Below are positions 1 through 11,873 of a stretch of DNA of 64,000 bases, piece by piece (the first letter of the stretch is position 1; each line of letters begins with the position of its first letter). Source of the DNA: Microbacterium keratanolyticum (lineage in GTDB: Bacteria > Actinomycetota > Actinomycetes > Actinomycetales > Microbacteriaceae); assembly GCF_016907255.1 (NCBI RefSeq), contig NZ_JAFBBQ010000001.1, positions 372,001-436,000 on the forward strand, written 5' to 3'. Both the position numbers and the translations under genes were made by a program. The notes below the pieces were generated by a model. The model was not told where the DNA came from and searched no databases. It worked only from the letters and a program-made list of their open reading frames with translations.

Positions 1-1261
1 TCTGCACACCTCGCTCGGCCCCATCGCCGTCGAGATCGGTGATGACCGCGGCCACGTGCGGCAGTTCCCTCAGTGGGTCGAACGCGGTGCCCCCCTTGAA
101 GTCCGCAAGCACGAAGACGACATCTTCTGGCCGGTACGCATTCGCCAACGCGACGACCCAGCTCACGAGCAGCTCGCTCTTTCCGGAGCCGGTCACGCCC
201 GTGACGATTGCATGCGGGCCGTCCTCCACGAGATCCAGCACAAGCTCATCGCGCGCCTGACGCCCGAGAGCGGCGCGGAGTCCCCCGTCAGCCCGCAGCG
301 GAGCATCCGTCTGCAGGTCATCCCAGCTGACGTGTGCAGGCAGTTCTTCGTCGATGTCATCCGCATGAGCGATCGCCTGGATGAGCGCCTCCGCCTGGGC
401 TCGTGAGATCCCCTCGACGGTGCACTCACGCACTCCCGTCGCCGTGCGCAGCGAAGCGCCGAGAGGATCGGCGACATCGAGCACCGCCGCATAGCCCGGC
501 GGCGTATCTGCTCCGCCGTCGAGCATCAGGATGCGCCCGTTCGCGGTGACCGCATCGGATGCATCATCAGAGACACCGAGCACCCAGGCAGTGCGCCGCG
601 TACCTCGCAGATGAGCGAGTCCGGCGAGTCCCAGCTGCTCCGCCAGCGCACCGGTGATCCGCAACGCCTGCGGCGAGTACCGAAGACAGATCTGCACGAT
701 CAATCCGCGCACAACGGCACCTGCGATGGGAGCAGGTCCGCGAACACACACGCCGTCGGCCAGCGACACTGTGAGGGGCGCCGCATCCACTTCTCTCGCC
801 CGCTCGCGAAACTCTCTCGCACGCTCCCCGTCGCCGCCAGTGACACGAAGGCTGCTGACCGTCGCGCCTCGTCCCATGGTCAGCGAAACTCCTGATTCGA
901 CGCTCGCACGTCGCAGTGTCTCCTCCTGCAGAAGGCTCGCGACATCCGGATGCGTCCGCAGCAGCGTGACCCGCTCCTGCTGCCGCCGCTGCGTGTGCTC
1001 GCGCTCGACACGCTCCCACTCTTCATCGTGCTCGGCTTTCGCACGTCGACTCTCGCGTCTGCGCTGGCGAGCGCCGTCGACGAACGAGGCCAGCAGCATC
1101 AGCGGACCGAGCGCTGCGAAGCAGAGGGAGAACAGCGAGCCGGTGACACCCCACAGCACGACACCGGAGACGACCGGCACAAGCGCCGCGAGGATGGGCA
1201 ACGACGGCCGACGGGCTTCCTGCGGTGCGGTGGGAAGAGCAAGGGGTTCGGACAGATCCAT
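1..1261 (-). CDS. FtsK/SpoIIIE-domain (EccC-like) ATPase, N-terminal part
   Basis: Partial gene whose 3' end lies beyond the left edge; about 420 residues are visible. The ATG at 1261 opens a short cytoplasmic segment, then two hydrophobic helices (about residues 20-60), a basic, Glu/Arg-rich stretch, and a first FtsK/SpoIIIE domain with Walker A GVTGSGKS at residues 355-362, followed by the family-typical LADFKGG and VITDLDGDGA. This arrangement fits the membrane ATPases related to EccC of type VII secretion rather than DNA-translocating FtsK. It lies downstream of a PP2C phosphatase on the same strand (57-bp gap). Whether WXG100 or other ESX genes follow cannot be seen. The family call is firm; the secretion role is inference. 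Confidence 0.85.
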   Translation of the reverse strand, partial: MDLSEPLALPTAPQEARRPSLPILAALVPVVSGVVLWGVTGSLFSLCFAALGPLMLLASFVDGARQRRRESRRAKAEHDEEWERVEREHTQRRQQERVTLLRTHPDVASLLQEETLRRASVESGVSLTMGRGATVSSLRVTGGDGERAREFRERAREVDAAPLTVSLADGVCVRGPAPIAGAVVRGLIVQICLRYSPQALRITGALAEQLGLAGLAHLRGTRRTAWVLGVSDDASDAVTANGRILMLDGGADTPPGYAAVLDVADPLGASLRTATGVRECTVEGISRAQAEALIQAIAHADDIDEELPAHVSWDDLQTDAPLRADGGLRAALGRQARDELVLDLVEDGPHAIVTGVTGSGKSELLVSWVVALANAYRPEDVVFVLADFKGGTAFDPLRELPHVAAVITDLDGDGAERGVQ

Positions 1262-1318
1262 CTGTCCAGTTCAGTGGCTCTGGCTGACGAGCGGTCCCGT
1301 CCGTCCGTGATCTGTGGA

Positions 1319-2146
1319 TCAGTCCAGAACCGGGCCCGCTGGGGAGGATTCGTCGACGCGGGCGACATTCACGACGATCACCGTGACGTTGTCACGCCCA
1401 CCGTTCTCCAGCGCCGCAGTCATCATGGCGTCGACAGCCGCCGCCGGATCGGCATTCTCGTTGAGAAAATGCTGGATCCCGTAGTCCGTCAGCTCTTTGG
1501 TCAAGCCGTCCGAGCAGATCACGAAGCGATCCCCGTCGTGCACGGCGAACTCACGGTAGTCCGGAGGAGCCTGCTCGCTCACGCCCACCGCGCGTGTGAT
1601 TACGTTCGCGTACGGGTGGCCTTCGGCCTCCTCGGGGCTCAGCCGCCCCGCCGCCATGAGCTCCTGCACAACAGAGTGGTCTGTCGTGACCTGAGTCATC
1701 GCCTGGTCGCGCTGCAGGTACACGCGTGAGTCGCCGATGTTCATAGACACCCACCGCGCCGTGGCCTTCTCGCCCTCGTCCGCGGATGCCTGCACATCCA
1801 GATAGACGCCTGTGAGCGTGGTCCCGGTACCCTCGTCGGTGGTCTCCGGGTGATCCCGGATGTCCCCGACGGCCTTGTCGATCGCCTGCTCGATCGCAGA
1901 TGCGGAGAGCGCTCCGGCCTTCACCGCAGCATGCAGTCGTGCAACCGTGCGCCGGCTCGCGACCTCTCCTCCGGCGTGTCCGCCCATGCCGTCCGCGACG
2001 ACGAAGAGAGGGAACTCGGCCAGGAACGAATCCTGATTGCTGTCTCGGCGACGGCCGATGTCGGTGCGTCCTGCCCAGGTGACGGTGATCCGATCACCCG
2101 CGCCGAGGTCGACTTCCTGAGATGTAGCAGTCGACGCGTCAGTCAC
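1319..2146 (-). CDS. PP2C-family serine/threonine phosphatase
   Basis: A 275-residue metal-dependent protein phosphatase with no membrane segment. PP2C signatures are visible: RRRDSNQD at residues 32-39, the metal-binding ADGMGGHAGGE at 51-61, a later GDSRV and the VICSDGLT block. The GTG at 2146 was chosen over upstream in-frame starts because GAAAGG lies just before it and the domain begins shortly after. It would remove phosphate from Ser/Thr of proteins, the usual partner of PknB-type kinases; no kinase is visible here. A -10-like TACGAT at 2194-2199 gives a leader of about 40 nt. The FtsK-like gene follows on the same strand. Confidence 0.9.
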   Translation of the reverse strand: MTDASTATSQEVDLGAGDRITVTWAGRTDIGRRRDSNQDSFLAEFPLFVVADGMGGHAGGEVASRRTVARLHAAVKAGALSASAIEQAIDKAVGDIRDHPETTDEGTGTTLTGVYLDVQASADEGEKATARWVSMNIGDSRVYLQRDQAMTQVTTDHSVVQELMAAGRLSPEEAEGHPYANVITRAVGVSEQAPPDYREFAVHDGDRFVICSDGLTKELTDYGIQHFLNENADPAAAVDAMMTAALENGGRDNVTVIVVNVARVDESSPAGPVLD

Positions 2147-2193
2147 GGGATGCCTTTCGGAGTTCGAAATGAACGGCGGCCAAAGCCTCACCC

Positions 2194-2199
2194 ATCGTA
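2194..2199 (-). promoter_or_regulatory. candidate -10 box for the PP2C gene
   Basis: TACGAT on the minus strand lies 47 nt before the GTG of the phosphatase gene, and the intervening leader carries the GAAAGG ribosome-binding site. A 7-bp inverted repeat (CCCATCG/CGATGGG, about 2191-2208) surrounds it. No convincing -35 was found. Confidence 0.4.
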
Positions 2200-2222
2200 G
2201 TCGATGGGGTTCTGCCCCGACG

Positions 2223-3203
2223 TCACGCGGCCGGATCGGTGGGAAGCGGGAAGATCTCGTCGATCGCCGCGAGATCCGCAGCGTCCGGAGTCCATGCGCT
2301 CCCGGCACGCGCATTGTCCTCGATCTGAGCCGCGGACGTCGCACCCGCGATCACTGACGCGACTCCGGGCTGAGCGAGCGTCCAGCCGAAGGTCGCCTCC
2401 AGCATCGTGATGCCGCGTGCGTCGCAGAAGTCGCGATACGCGTCGAGCGCATCCCAGGGAGCGTTCTCCCAGAGATGCGAACGCGTGCGCATGATGCGGC
2501 TCTCCGCGGGTCCTCCGTCGCGTGTGAACTTTCCGGTGAGGAGGCCGTTATAGAGGGGGAAGTACGGGAAGACGCCGAGTCCGAATCGCGAAGCAGCCGG
2601 CAGCACCTCGCGCTCAGCGCCCCGCGCGAGCAGGGAATAGTGGTTCTGCGAGGAGATGAAGCGCCCGGTCGAACGGGCCTGGGCGGTGAGCTCGGCTTCA
2701 GCGATCTGCCACCCCGTGAAGTTCGAGTGACCGTAGTACCGGATCTTTCCCTCGCGCACGAGCTCGTCCAACGCGTCGATCGTCTCGGCGATCGGCGTCA
2801 GCACATCCGGCGTGTGCAGCTGGTACAGGTCGATCCAGTCCGTGCCCAGTCTCTGCAGCGACCGTTCCACCGCGTAGCGCACATAACGGCGGGAGCCGAG
2901 GCCCGCGGGGAACTCATACCCCATGGGCAGTTCGTTGTGGCCGAACTTCGTCGCGAGCACGACCCGATCCCGGCGCCCCTGGAGTGCCTCCCCCATCAGC
3001 GTCTCGCTGAGGCCGGGCTCACGACCGTAGATGTCTGCGGTGTCGAAGAAGGTGATGCCGCTGGCGATCGCGGCATCGATGACCTGTCGCGTGCCATCCA
3101 ACGACTCGCTCGCCGTGCCGGCGCGGCCGAAGTTGTTGCACCCCAGCCCTACCGCAGAGACGATCAGACCAGAGGAACCTACGCGCCGTGAGAGTGCCGT
3201 CAT
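2223..3203 (-). CDS. aldo/keto reductase
   Basis: A 326-residue cytosolic (alpha/beta)8 NADPH-dependent oxidoreductase. All four catalytic residues of the family can be placed: Asp54 and Tyr59 in FDTADIYG, Lys86 in LATKFGHN, and His130 in LYQLHTPD. The C-terminal part has the usual conserved GxTSxxQ-like segment (GATSAAQIEDN). The ATG at 3203 follows TAGCGT by 6 nt, so the transcript is probably leaderless. A terminator separates it from the upstream DUF5684 gene, so it starts its own unit, possibly running into the PP2C gene (76-bp gap). Substrate cannot be told; the sequence resembles the broad potassium-channel beta/YajO-like AKR group. Confidence 0.93.
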   Translation of the reverse strand: MTALSRRVGSSGLIVSAVGLGCNNFGRAGTASESLDGTRQVIDAAIASGITFFDTADIYGREPGLSETLMGEALQGRRDRVVLATKFGHNELPMGYEFPAGLGSRRYVRYAVERSLQRLGTDWIDLYQLHTPDVLTPIAETIDALDELVREGKIRYYGHSNFTGWQIAEAELTAQARSTGRFISSQNHYSLLARGAEREVLPAASRFGLGVFPYFPLYNGLLTGKFTRDGGPAESRIMRTRSHLWENAPWDALDAYRDFCDARGITMLEATFGWTLAQPGVASVIAGATSAAQIEDNARAGSAWTPDAADLAAIDEIFPLPTDPAA

Positions 3204-3209
3204 GACTCC

Positions 3210-3215
3210 ACGCTA
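3210..3215 (-). promoter_or_regulatory. -10 box, leaderless promoter of the aldo/keto reductase
   Basis: TAGCGT (minus strand) ends 6 nt before the ATG at 3203, the spacing expected when transcription begins at the start codon. Confidence 0.5.
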
Positions 3216-3226
3216 CCGCCTGAACG

Positions 3227-3260
3227 GCGAAGCCCCCGTTCCGAGGAACGGGGGCTTCGC
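3227..3260 (-). terminator. rho-independent-like hairpin after the DUF5684 gene
   Basis: A perfect 16-bp inverted repeat (GCGAAGCCCCCGTTCC and its complement, two-base centre) begins 10 nt beyond the DUF5684 stop codon. No U-tract follows, as is common in high-GC actinobacteria. Confidence 0.75.
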
Positions 3261-3269
3261 ACAGTGACG

Positions 3270-4016
3270 TCAGGCCGAAGGCTTGTTCGGGTCCACCGGA
3301 GGCACGGGAGGTGCCGGCGGGACGGGAGGTGCCGGCGGCGCCGGAGGCGCGGGCGGAGCCGGCGGCACAGCGGGGCCAGCGGCGGGGTCGACCGGAGCGG
3401 CCGGTGTCGTGTAGCCCTGCGGAGCGGGCGGAGCATAACCCTGCGGCGCCGGCGGAGCGTAACCCTGCGGAGCAGGAGCTGCGTAGCCCTGCGGCGCTGC
3501 CGCAGCCGACGGCTGAGCCGGGATGCCTTCCCAGACCGTCCGGTCACCCAGGAAGGCGTTTCCGCCCCACGGTGCCGGCGCGATCGCCGTGTTCCAGCGC
3601 GACTTGTCGAAGGCGTTGATACCCAGCCAGACGAGGGAGAGCAGGACGTAGAGCACGACCCAGACCGCTTCCTTCTGCAGCTTCAGGCCGACGCGCCATG
3701 CCGCGAGTGCCGTCAACGCCAGAATCGCGAACGGGATGAGCTGACCGACGACGGGGAGCCAGCTGAGGACTAACGATGCGCCGATGCCGTAGAGAACAAG
3801 CCACGGGCTGAGATCGCCGAGCTTGAAGAAGATCATGGTGTTGTACACAGGCACCCATGCACGCCACTTGCCCTGCACACCCGCCTTTTCGAAGATCTTC
3901 ATGAGGAAGAGCGACCCGATGACGTAGAACGCCAGGCCGAAGAACGTGAAGAAGATGGCAAAGGCGGCCAACAGGGCCAGCGCGCCGCCATCGTAGCCGT
4001 AGCCGTAGTCAGGCAT
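3270..4016 (-). CDS. DUF5684 membrane protein with proline/glycine-rich tail
   Basis: A 248-residue protein. A Tyr/Gly-rich N-terminus is followed by four or five hydrophobic helices (about residues 12-150) with the DUF5684 pattern FEKAGVQGKWRAWVPVYNT, and then a cytoplasmic or external tail of 80 residues built from repeats of QGYAPPAP and runs of PPAPPAP. The repeats make the DNA at 3290-3500 repetitive. The ATG at 4016 has GGGAGGAA before it. Members of this family are often annotated as signal-peptidase-associated or large exoproteins but have no proven function. It is a single-gene unit between the YaaA gene and its own terminator. Confidence 0.8.
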   Translation of the reverse strand: MPDYGYGYDGGALALLAAFAIFFTFFGLAFYVIGSLFLMKIFEKAGVQGKWRAWVPVYNTMIFFKLGDLSPWLVLYGIGASLVLSWLPVVGQLIPFAILALTALAAWRVGLKLQKEAVWVVLYVLLSLVWLGINAFDKSRWNTAIAPAPWGGNAFLGDRTVWEGIPAQPSAAAAPQGYAAPAPQGYAPPAPQGYAPPAPQGYTTPAAPVDPAAGPAVPPAPPAPPAPPAPPVPPAPPVPPVDPNKPSA

Positions 4017-4038
4017 GGGTTCCTCCCAGGAGTAGTCA

Positions 4039-4070
4039 CGCGAAAGGTTGCTTTCGCGCCCCTCAGATTA
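4039..4070 (-). promoter_or_regulatory. -10 box and 5'-end hairpin of the DUF5684 gene
   Basis: TAATCT (4065-4070, minus strand) is a good -10. An 8-bp hairpin (CGCGAAAG, loop of 4, 4039-4058) would form at the very 5' end of the transcript. It could protect the mRNA or end transcription of the upstream yaaA unit; the sequence does not decide. Confidence 0.45.
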
Positions 4071-4110
4071 GCGGTAGAGCGCAGGGCGCCGATACCCCGT
4101 GCATAACGCG

Positions 4111-4866
4111 TTACGCCGGAACGACGAGTTCGATCGTTTCCGCAGCGTCCGTCGGACGCAGCGTCACATCGCTGTGGTCGGCCCAGGCGAAGAGCGCGTT
4201 CACAGAGTCGATGCGCGGTCGGTCCTCTGCCAGGCGACGCACCAGCGCGCCCTTCGCGTGCTTGTTGAAGTGATTGAGGGCACGCGTCGAACCCTCCTCG
4301 TCGGTGACGACGCGCACGTATGCGGATGCCACCGAATCCGGAATGGGACCCAGTGCCACGTACGCCTCGGAACGAAGATCGAGGATGAAGCGCGGATGCG
4401 ACGCCGCGATCGACTCCGAGACCGCATCCGCCCACACCCGCCGCAGCGGCGGCACCCCGGGCAGGGAGACAGCGGCGCCCAGTCGGTAGGCGGGGATCGG
4501 ATCGAGTGCTCCGACGGGACCGAACGGCGCACTGTGGATCCAGACGTGCTGCCCCAACCAGCGCCGCGCCGCGGCGGCGAGTGTCGACGCATCCAGCGCG
4601 TCGAAGAGCACGCCGGTGTAGCGGTCCACGGCCGGCATCGTCGCGGCCTCGCGCAGCGCCGCGTTGTGCGTGATCTCCCCGCGCTGGCGCGCGCTGAGCT
4701 TCAGCACGCGACTCGCGGCCTCCGGATCGGCCGCGAGTGCGATCAGCGCGTCCACCACACGATCGCGCTGCGGCTGTAACGAGGGCATCGCCAACGCGGC
4801 GGGCGACCACGGGGCCCCGGTGCCGCCGATGCGCTTCGTCTCGGACGGCGGAAGCAGGATCTTCAC
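4111..4866 (-). CDS. yaaA: peroxide stress protein YaaA
   Basis: A 251-residue protein of the UPF0246/DUF328 family. It starts with the hallmark MKILLPPSETKR and keeps the conserved LSARQRGEITHNA and YTGVLFDALD segments; the C-terminal FNKHAKGALVRRLAED block is also typical. In E. coli YaaA limits intracellular iron and oxidative DNA damage during peroxide stress. The GTG at 4866 has AAGGAG 6 nt upstream. The gene sits alone between the atp operon terminator and the DUF5684 gene, so it seems to have its own promoter. Confidence 0.92.
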   Translation of the reverse strand: MKILLPPSETKRIGGTGAPWSPAALAMPSLQPQRDRVVDALIALAADPEAASRVLKLSARQRGEITHNAALREAATMPAVDRYTGVLFDALDASTLAAAARRWLGQHVWIHSAPFGPVGALDPIPAYRLGAAVSLPGVPPLRRVWADAVSESIAASHPRFILDLRSEAYVALGPIPDSVASAYVRVVTDEEGSTRALNHFNKHAKGALVRRLAEDRPRIDSVNALFAWADHSDVTLRPTDAAETIELVVPA

Positions 4867-4899
4867 AGAGCGCTCCTTCAGGAACAGACCAGAACGGAA

Positions 4900-4941
4900 A
4901 GAAGCGGCGGGAAGACTCCGAAGAGCCTTCCCGCCGCTTCT
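4900..4941 (-). terminator. terminator of the atp operon
   Basis: A 15-bp perfect stem (AGAAGCGGCGGGAAG and complement) with a 12-nt loop lies 11 nt beyond the atpC stop and before yaaA, closing the ATP synthase transcript. Confidence 0.85.
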
Positions 4942-4951
4942 GTTCAGAGAA

Positions 4952-5212
4952 TCAGGCGATCAGTGCTGCGTTGCCCGCGACGATCGTGACGACGTTTCCC
5001 TCGCTGGAGAGGAAGCCGTCCTGAGCATTCGCGAGAACCTTCGTACCATCGGCCTGCGTGATACGAACCTGGCCCTCGGCAAGGATGGCCAGCATCGGCT
5101 CGTGTCCGGCCATGATGCCGATTTCGCCCTCGACGGTCTTGGCGACGACGAGCGTCGCCTCCCCCGTCCAGACCTCCGCCGTTGCGGAGACAAGGCTGAC
5201 CTGAAGCGCCAT
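4952..5212 (-). CDS. atpC: ATP synthase epsilon subunit
   Basis: An 86-residue subunit of the F1 central stalk, which couples rotation to catalysis and inhibits ATP hydrolysis. Only the N-terminal beta-sandwich domain is present (VSATAEVWTGEATLV, IGIMAGHEPMLAIL); the C-terminal two-helix inhibitory domain of the roughly 135-residue form is missing, a short form also known in other actinobacteria. It starts 2 nt after atpD and is the last gene of the operon, followed by the hairpin at 4900-4941. Confidence 0.95.
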   Translation of the reverse strand: MALQVSLVSATAEVWTGEATLVVAKTVEGEIGIMAGHEPMLAILAEGQVRITQADGTKVLANAQDGFLSSEGNVVTIVAGNAALIA

Positions 5213-5214
5213 GA

Positions 5215-7592
<2,378 letters not shown>

Positions 7593-7610
7593 AGTTCGTC
7601 TCCAGCGCGA

Positions 7611-9251
7611 TTAGGCGCGACGACCCTTGACGATCTTCTCCTGGTTGACGTCCTCAGCATCGGCAGCGCCGTGCTCCTCGTGACCGGGAGCACCGATCGC
7701 GTGGCCCTTGCCGCCCTGGAACTCCACGATGAACTCGTCGGTGCGCTTCTCCAGCTCGGCAACCGTGGCGTCGTCAAGAACGTTGGTCTCGCGCAGGGTG
7801 TCGAGGATCGAGGTGTTGCGACGCAGGTAGTCGAGCAGCTCGCGCTCGAAGCGCAGCACGTCTTCGACCTCGATCGTGTCGAGCTTGCCGTTCGTGCCGG
7901 CCCAGATCGAGACGACCTGGTCTTCGACGGGGTACGGCGAGTACTGCGGCTGCTTGAGCAGCTCGGTCAGACGCGCACCACGGGCAAGCTGACGACGCGA
8001 AGCCGCGTCGAGGTCGGATGCGAACATCGCGAATGCCTCGAGCGAGCGGTACTGCGCCAGCTCGAGCTTCAACGTACCCGAGACCTTCTTGATCGACTTG
8101 ACCTGAGCGTCACCACCGACACGCGACACGGAGATACCCACGTCGACTGCGGGACGCTGGTTGGCGTTGAACAGGTCGGACTGGAGGAAGATCTGGCCGT
8201 CGGTGATCGAGATCACGTTGGTCGGGATGTACGCCGAGACGTCGTTGGCCTTCGTCTCGATGATCGGGAGACCTGTCATCGAGCCTGCGCCGAGCTCATC
8301 GGAGAGCTTTGCGCACCGCTCCAGCAGACGGGAGTGCAGGTAGAAGACGTCACCCGGGTATGCCTCACGGCCCGGCGGACGACGCAGGAGGAGCGACACG
8401 GCGCGGTAGGCCTCGGCCTGCTTCGACAGGTCATCGAAGATGATGAGGACGTGCTTGCCGCCGTACATCCAGTGCTGACCGATAGCCGAGCCGGTGTAGG
8501 GGGCGAGGTACTTGAAGCCGGCGGGGTCCGACGCGGGAGCGGCGACGATCGTCGTGTACTCCATGGCGCCGGCCTCTTCGAGCGCGCCCTTGACGGAGGC
8601 GATCGTCGAGCCCTTCTGGCCGATGGCGACGTAGATGCAGCGAACCTGCTTGTTGACGTCGCCCGACGCCCAGTTGTCCTTCTGGTTGATGATCGTGTCG
8701 ATCGCCAGAGCGGTCTTACCCGTCTGACGGTCACCGATGATCAGCTGACGCTGGCCACGGCCGACGGGGATCATGGCGTCGATGGCCTTGACACCGGTCT
8801 GCATGGGCTCGTGCACGCTCTTGCGCTGCATGACGCCCGGCGCCTGCAGTTCGAGCTCACGCACACCCTCGGTGGCGATCTCGCCGAGACCGTCGATGGG
8901 CTGACCCAGGGGGTCGACCACGCGGCCGAGATAGCCGTCGCCGACGGGGACCGAGAGGACCTCGCCGGTACGGGTGACTTCCTGGCCGGCCTGAACGCCG
9001 GTGAAGTCGCCGAGGACGACGACACCGATCTGGTGCTCGTCGAGGTTCAGCGCGAGGCCCTTGGTGCCGTCCGCGAACGTGACGAGCTCGTTTGCCATGA
9101 CGCCCGGCAGCCCCTCAACGTGAGCGATGCCGTCGGCTGCGTCGATGACCGTGCCGACCTCGGTCGCCGAAGCGCCGGTGGGCTCGTAGGCGGCGACGAA
9201 GTCCTTCAGCGCGTCACGGATGACGTCGGGGCTGATCGATAGTTCTGCCAT
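7611..9251 (-). CDS. atpA: ATP synthase alpha subunit
   Basis: A 546-residue non-catalytic nucleotide-binding subunit of F1. Walker A GDRQTGKT lies at residues 173-180; the downstream [12 protein letters not shown] and the signature [20 protein letters not shown] are intact. It ends with a charged extension of some 30 residues ([16 protein letters not shown]) that resembles the C-terminal tail known in mycobacterial AtpA, where it suppresses ATP hydrolysis; that role here is inference. ATG at 9251, 53 nt after atpH. Confidence 0.98.
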   Translation of the reverse strand: MAELSISPDVIRDALKDFVAAYEPTGASATEVGTVIDAADGIAHVEGLPGVMANELVTFADGTKGLALNLDEHQIGVVVLGDFTGVQAGQEVTRTGEVLSVPVGDGYLGRVVDPLGQPIDGLGEIATEGVRELELQAPGVMQRKSVHEPMQTGVKAIDAMIPVGRGQRQLIIGDRQTGKTALAIDTIINQKDNWASGDVNKQVRCIYVAIGQKGSTIASVKGALEEAGAMEYTTIVAAPASDPAGFKYLAPYTGSAIGQHWMYGGKHVLIIFDDLSKQAEAYRAVSLLLRRPPGREAYPGDVFYLHSRLLERCAKLSDELGAGSMTGLPIIETKANDVSAYIPTNVISITDGQIFLQSDLFNANQRPAVDVGISVSRVGGDAQVKSIKKVSGTLKLELAQYRSLEAFAMFASDLDAASRRQLARGARLTELLKQPQYSPYPVEDQVVSIWAGTNGKLDTIEVEDVLRFERELLDYLRRNTSILDTLRETNVLDDATVAELEKRTDEFIVEFQGGKGHAIGAPGHEEHGAADAEDVNQEKIVKGRRA

Positions 9252-9304
9252 TGTCTTCCCTTTGGTTCTAAGAGGGGTGCGCGGTCACCCGCGCGAAGTC
9301 TGAG

Positions 9305-10093
9305 TTAGCCCGCGAGCTTCTGACGAAGATCGGCGAGCCGCGCGGAGATGCTGCCGTCGATGACATCGTCTGCGACCTGCACACGCAGACCGCCGACGAC
9401 CGAGGAGTCGATCACCTGGTTGAGCGACACCTGCGCACCGTAGCGACGCGAGAGGCTCTCGCCGAGGCGAGCGCTCTGCTCCGCGGTGAGCGGGGATGCC
9501 GTGTGCACCGTGGCGACGATGCGGCCGCGCTGTGCCGAGACGATGCGCATGGCACGGCTCAGCAGCTGACGGACGCGACGCTCACGGGGGTCACGGACCA
9601 GCGACGAGACGATGAGCGCGGATGCTGCGCCGACCTTGCCTGTCAGCAGGCGCTCGATCAGCGCGCTCTTCGCCGCGCCGTCTCCGAGCCGGCTGCCGAG
9701 CGCAAGCTCGAGCTCCGGGTTCTCGGCGACGATGCGCAAGACGGCGAACAGCTCGCTCTCGATGTCACTGGAGGGCTCGCCGCTTGCCGCTGCGCGGATG
9801 GCGAGCTCTTCGATCCCGTCGACCAGGTCCGCGGCGCTGGACCAGCGCTGTGCGACGACGACCGCGAGTGCCTCCTGAACCGTTGCGGATGCTCCGGAGA
9901 AGACAGTGGTGATGACGGCGGCCCGGGCCGAAGCCGGAGCAGCCGGATCTGCCAGCGCGCCGCTCAGCTGGGAGGTCTCCCCGATCAGCCGAGCAGCTGC
10001 GAACAGCTCACCAGCGGTCTCGAGGGTGACGCCCTTCGCTGCGGCAAGCGCCTCTGTGGATGCCGCGAGTGCCTGAGTGGTCGCGCTGCCCAT
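9305..10093 (-). CDS. atpH: ATP synthase delta subunit
   Basis: A 262-residue peripheral-stalk subunit linking F1 to b. It is longer than the about 180 residues of E. coli, as in other actinobacteria, but is not fused to b as in mycobacteria. The conserved C-terminal end (VIDSSVVGGLRVQVADDVID) is clear. Its ATG overlaps the stop of atpF in TAATG, which implies coupled translation. Confidence 0.95.
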   Translation of the reverse strand: MGSATTQALAASTEALAAAKGVTLETAGELFAAARLIGETSQLSGALADPAAPASARAAVITTVFSGASATVQEALAVVVAQRWSSAADLVDGIEELAIRAAASGEPSSDIESELFAVLRIVAENPELELALGSRLGDGAAKSALIERLLTGKVGAASALIVSSLVRDPRERRVRQLLSRAMRIVSAQRGRIVATVHTASPLTAEQSARLGESLSRRYGAQVSLNQVIDSSVVGGLRVQVADDVIDGSISARLADLRQKLAG

Positions 10094-10638
10094 TACTGAG
10101 CCGCCTTCTCGGATGCCTCGAGGTCAGCGAGGAAGCGGTCGACCACGGCCGACGCGCGAGCGTCGTCCGACAGCGTCTCGCCCACCACGCCACCGGCGAG
10201 GTCGAGCGCAAGCGTTCCGACCTCCGAGCGCAGCGAGACGAAAGCGGCCTGGCGCTCTGCCTCGATCTGCGAGCTGGCGGCTGCGGTCACGCGTGCGGCC
10301 TCGACGGTCGCAGCGGTCTTGGCCTCGGCGACGATCTTCTTGCCGTCCTCACGGGCAGCCTCACGGATCTCGCCGGCCTCGACGCGTGCCTCGGCGAGCT
10401 GGCGGGTGTACTCCTCCAGCGCGGCCTCAGCCTGCTTCTGCGCCTCGTCAGCCTTGGCGATGTTGCCCTCGATGGCAGCAGAGCGCTCATCGAGCATCGT
10501 CGTGAGTCGCGGGATGATGACCTTCCAGAACGCCACCAGGATGATGACGAAGCACACCGCCGACCAGATGATGTCGTAGTACGCCGGAAAGAGCGGGTTG
10601 GGCGCCTCTTCCGCGGCAATGACAAGAGTGCTCAGCAT
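10093..10638 (-). CDS. atpF: ATP synthase b subunit
   Basis: A 181-residue subunit with one N-terminal membrane helix (about residues 22-44, IIWSAVCFVIILVAFWKVI) followed by a long charged, Ala/Glu/Arg-rich helix that forms the stator dimer. The residues LTTMLDERSAAIEGNIAKAD are the family's typical helix start. It follows atpE after 30 nt and overlaps atpH. Confidence 0.96.
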   Translation of the reverse strand: MLSTLVIAAEEAPNPLFPAYYDIIWSAVCFVIILVAFWKVIIPRLTTMLDERSAAIEGNIAKADEAQKQAEAALEEYTRQLAEARVEAGEIREAAREDGKKIVAEAKTAATVEAARVTAAASSQIEAERQAAFVSLRSEVGTLALDLAGGVVGETLSDDARASAVVDRFLADLEASEKAAQ

Positions 10639-10668
10639 CCTGTCTCCTTAGGTGTTTTGGTCGCTGGA

Positions 10669-10950
<282 letters not shown>

Positions 10951-11757
10951 TTAGTGCTCTTCTGCGACTGCGAGCTGGATGTAGACCGCAGTCAGGATGG
11001 TGAAGACGTAGGCCTGGAGGAACGCCACCAGGAGTTCGAACAGCGTGAAGGCGAGGCCGAAGGCGCCGGTGCCGACACCGAGGGCGGCCCAGAACCCACC
11101 GAGTCCGAAGATGAAGAACTGCGTGGCCGAGAAGAACAGGACGAGCATGAGGTGCCCGACGATCATGTTCATCAGCAGACGCAGCGTCAGCGTGACCGGA
11201 CGGATGATGAAGGTCGAGAGGAACTCGAGCGGCGTCACGATGAGGTAGAGCCCCTTGGGCACACCGCTCGGGAACAGCGCGTTCTTGAAAAAGCCCTTGG
11301 GGCTCTTCTTGATACCCGCATAGATGAAGGTCACATAGGAGACGATCGCAAGCAGGAGAGGAACCGCGATCACCGAGGTACCGGCGATGTTGATACCCGG
11401 AATGATGCCCGTGATGTTCATGAACAGGATCATGAAGAACATCGTCATGAGGATCGGCAGGAACCGATCTCCGTCCTTGCGTCCGAGCAGATCGTGCGCG
11501 ATGTTGACGCGAACGAAGTCGAAGCCCATCTCGGCGATGCTCTGGAAGCGAGTCGGGACGAGACGCAGCTTGCGAGTCGCAAGGAGGAAGATCACCAGCA
11601 GAACGACCGTGGCCAGGATCTGCGCGAGGTTGATGCGCGTGAACGCGAACGGAGTTCCTTCAAACGCGATGATCGGGGGGAAGAACTCCCAGATCGACGG
11701 TGGGTGGAACGTCGGATCCTCAGTGGCGGTAGCGATGAGAGTCGCGGCTTGAGTCAA
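10951..11757 (-). CDS. atpB: ATP synthase a subunit
   Basis: A 268-residue polytopic Fo subunit forming the proton half-channels. The essential Arg lies in LTLRLLMNMIVGHL, and the final helices contain FTLFELLVAFLQAYVFTILTAVY with the conserved Gln/Glu region. The start codon is TTG at 11757 with GGAG 8 nt upstream; no ATG or GTG fits better. First gene of the core operon, 139 nt after the AtpI-like gene, with its own candidate promoter in that gap. Confidence 0.96.
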   Translation of the reverse strand: MTQAATLIATATEDPTFHPPSIWEFFPPIIAFEGTPFAFTRINLAQILATVVLLVIFLLATRKLRLVPTRFQSIAEMGFDFVRVNIAHDLLGRKDGDRFLPILMTMFFMILFMNITGIIPGINIAGTSVIAVPLLLAIVSYVTFIYAGIKKSPKGFFKNALFPSGVPKGLYLIVTPLEFLSTFIIRPVTLTLRLLMNMIVGHLMLVLFFSATQFFIFGLGGFWAALGVGTGAFGLAFTLFELLVAFLQAYVFTILTAVYIQLAVAEEH

Positions 11758-11873
11758 CGTTGTGGCTCCAGCTTCGTATGCGCCGAACGAAGTCGGAGCG
11801 AAGGGCGGATGAGAGTCGTCCGCGGCGGCGCTGTCACACGAAGGTCCGGCACACTGCCAGCGGGAACAAGTTC

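Noticed and set aside
3290..3500. Repetitive GGCGGAGC/GGAGCATAACC stretch
   Set aside because: Coding repeats (PAPQGY and PPAPPAP) of the DUF5684 protein, not a mobile or regulatory repeat.
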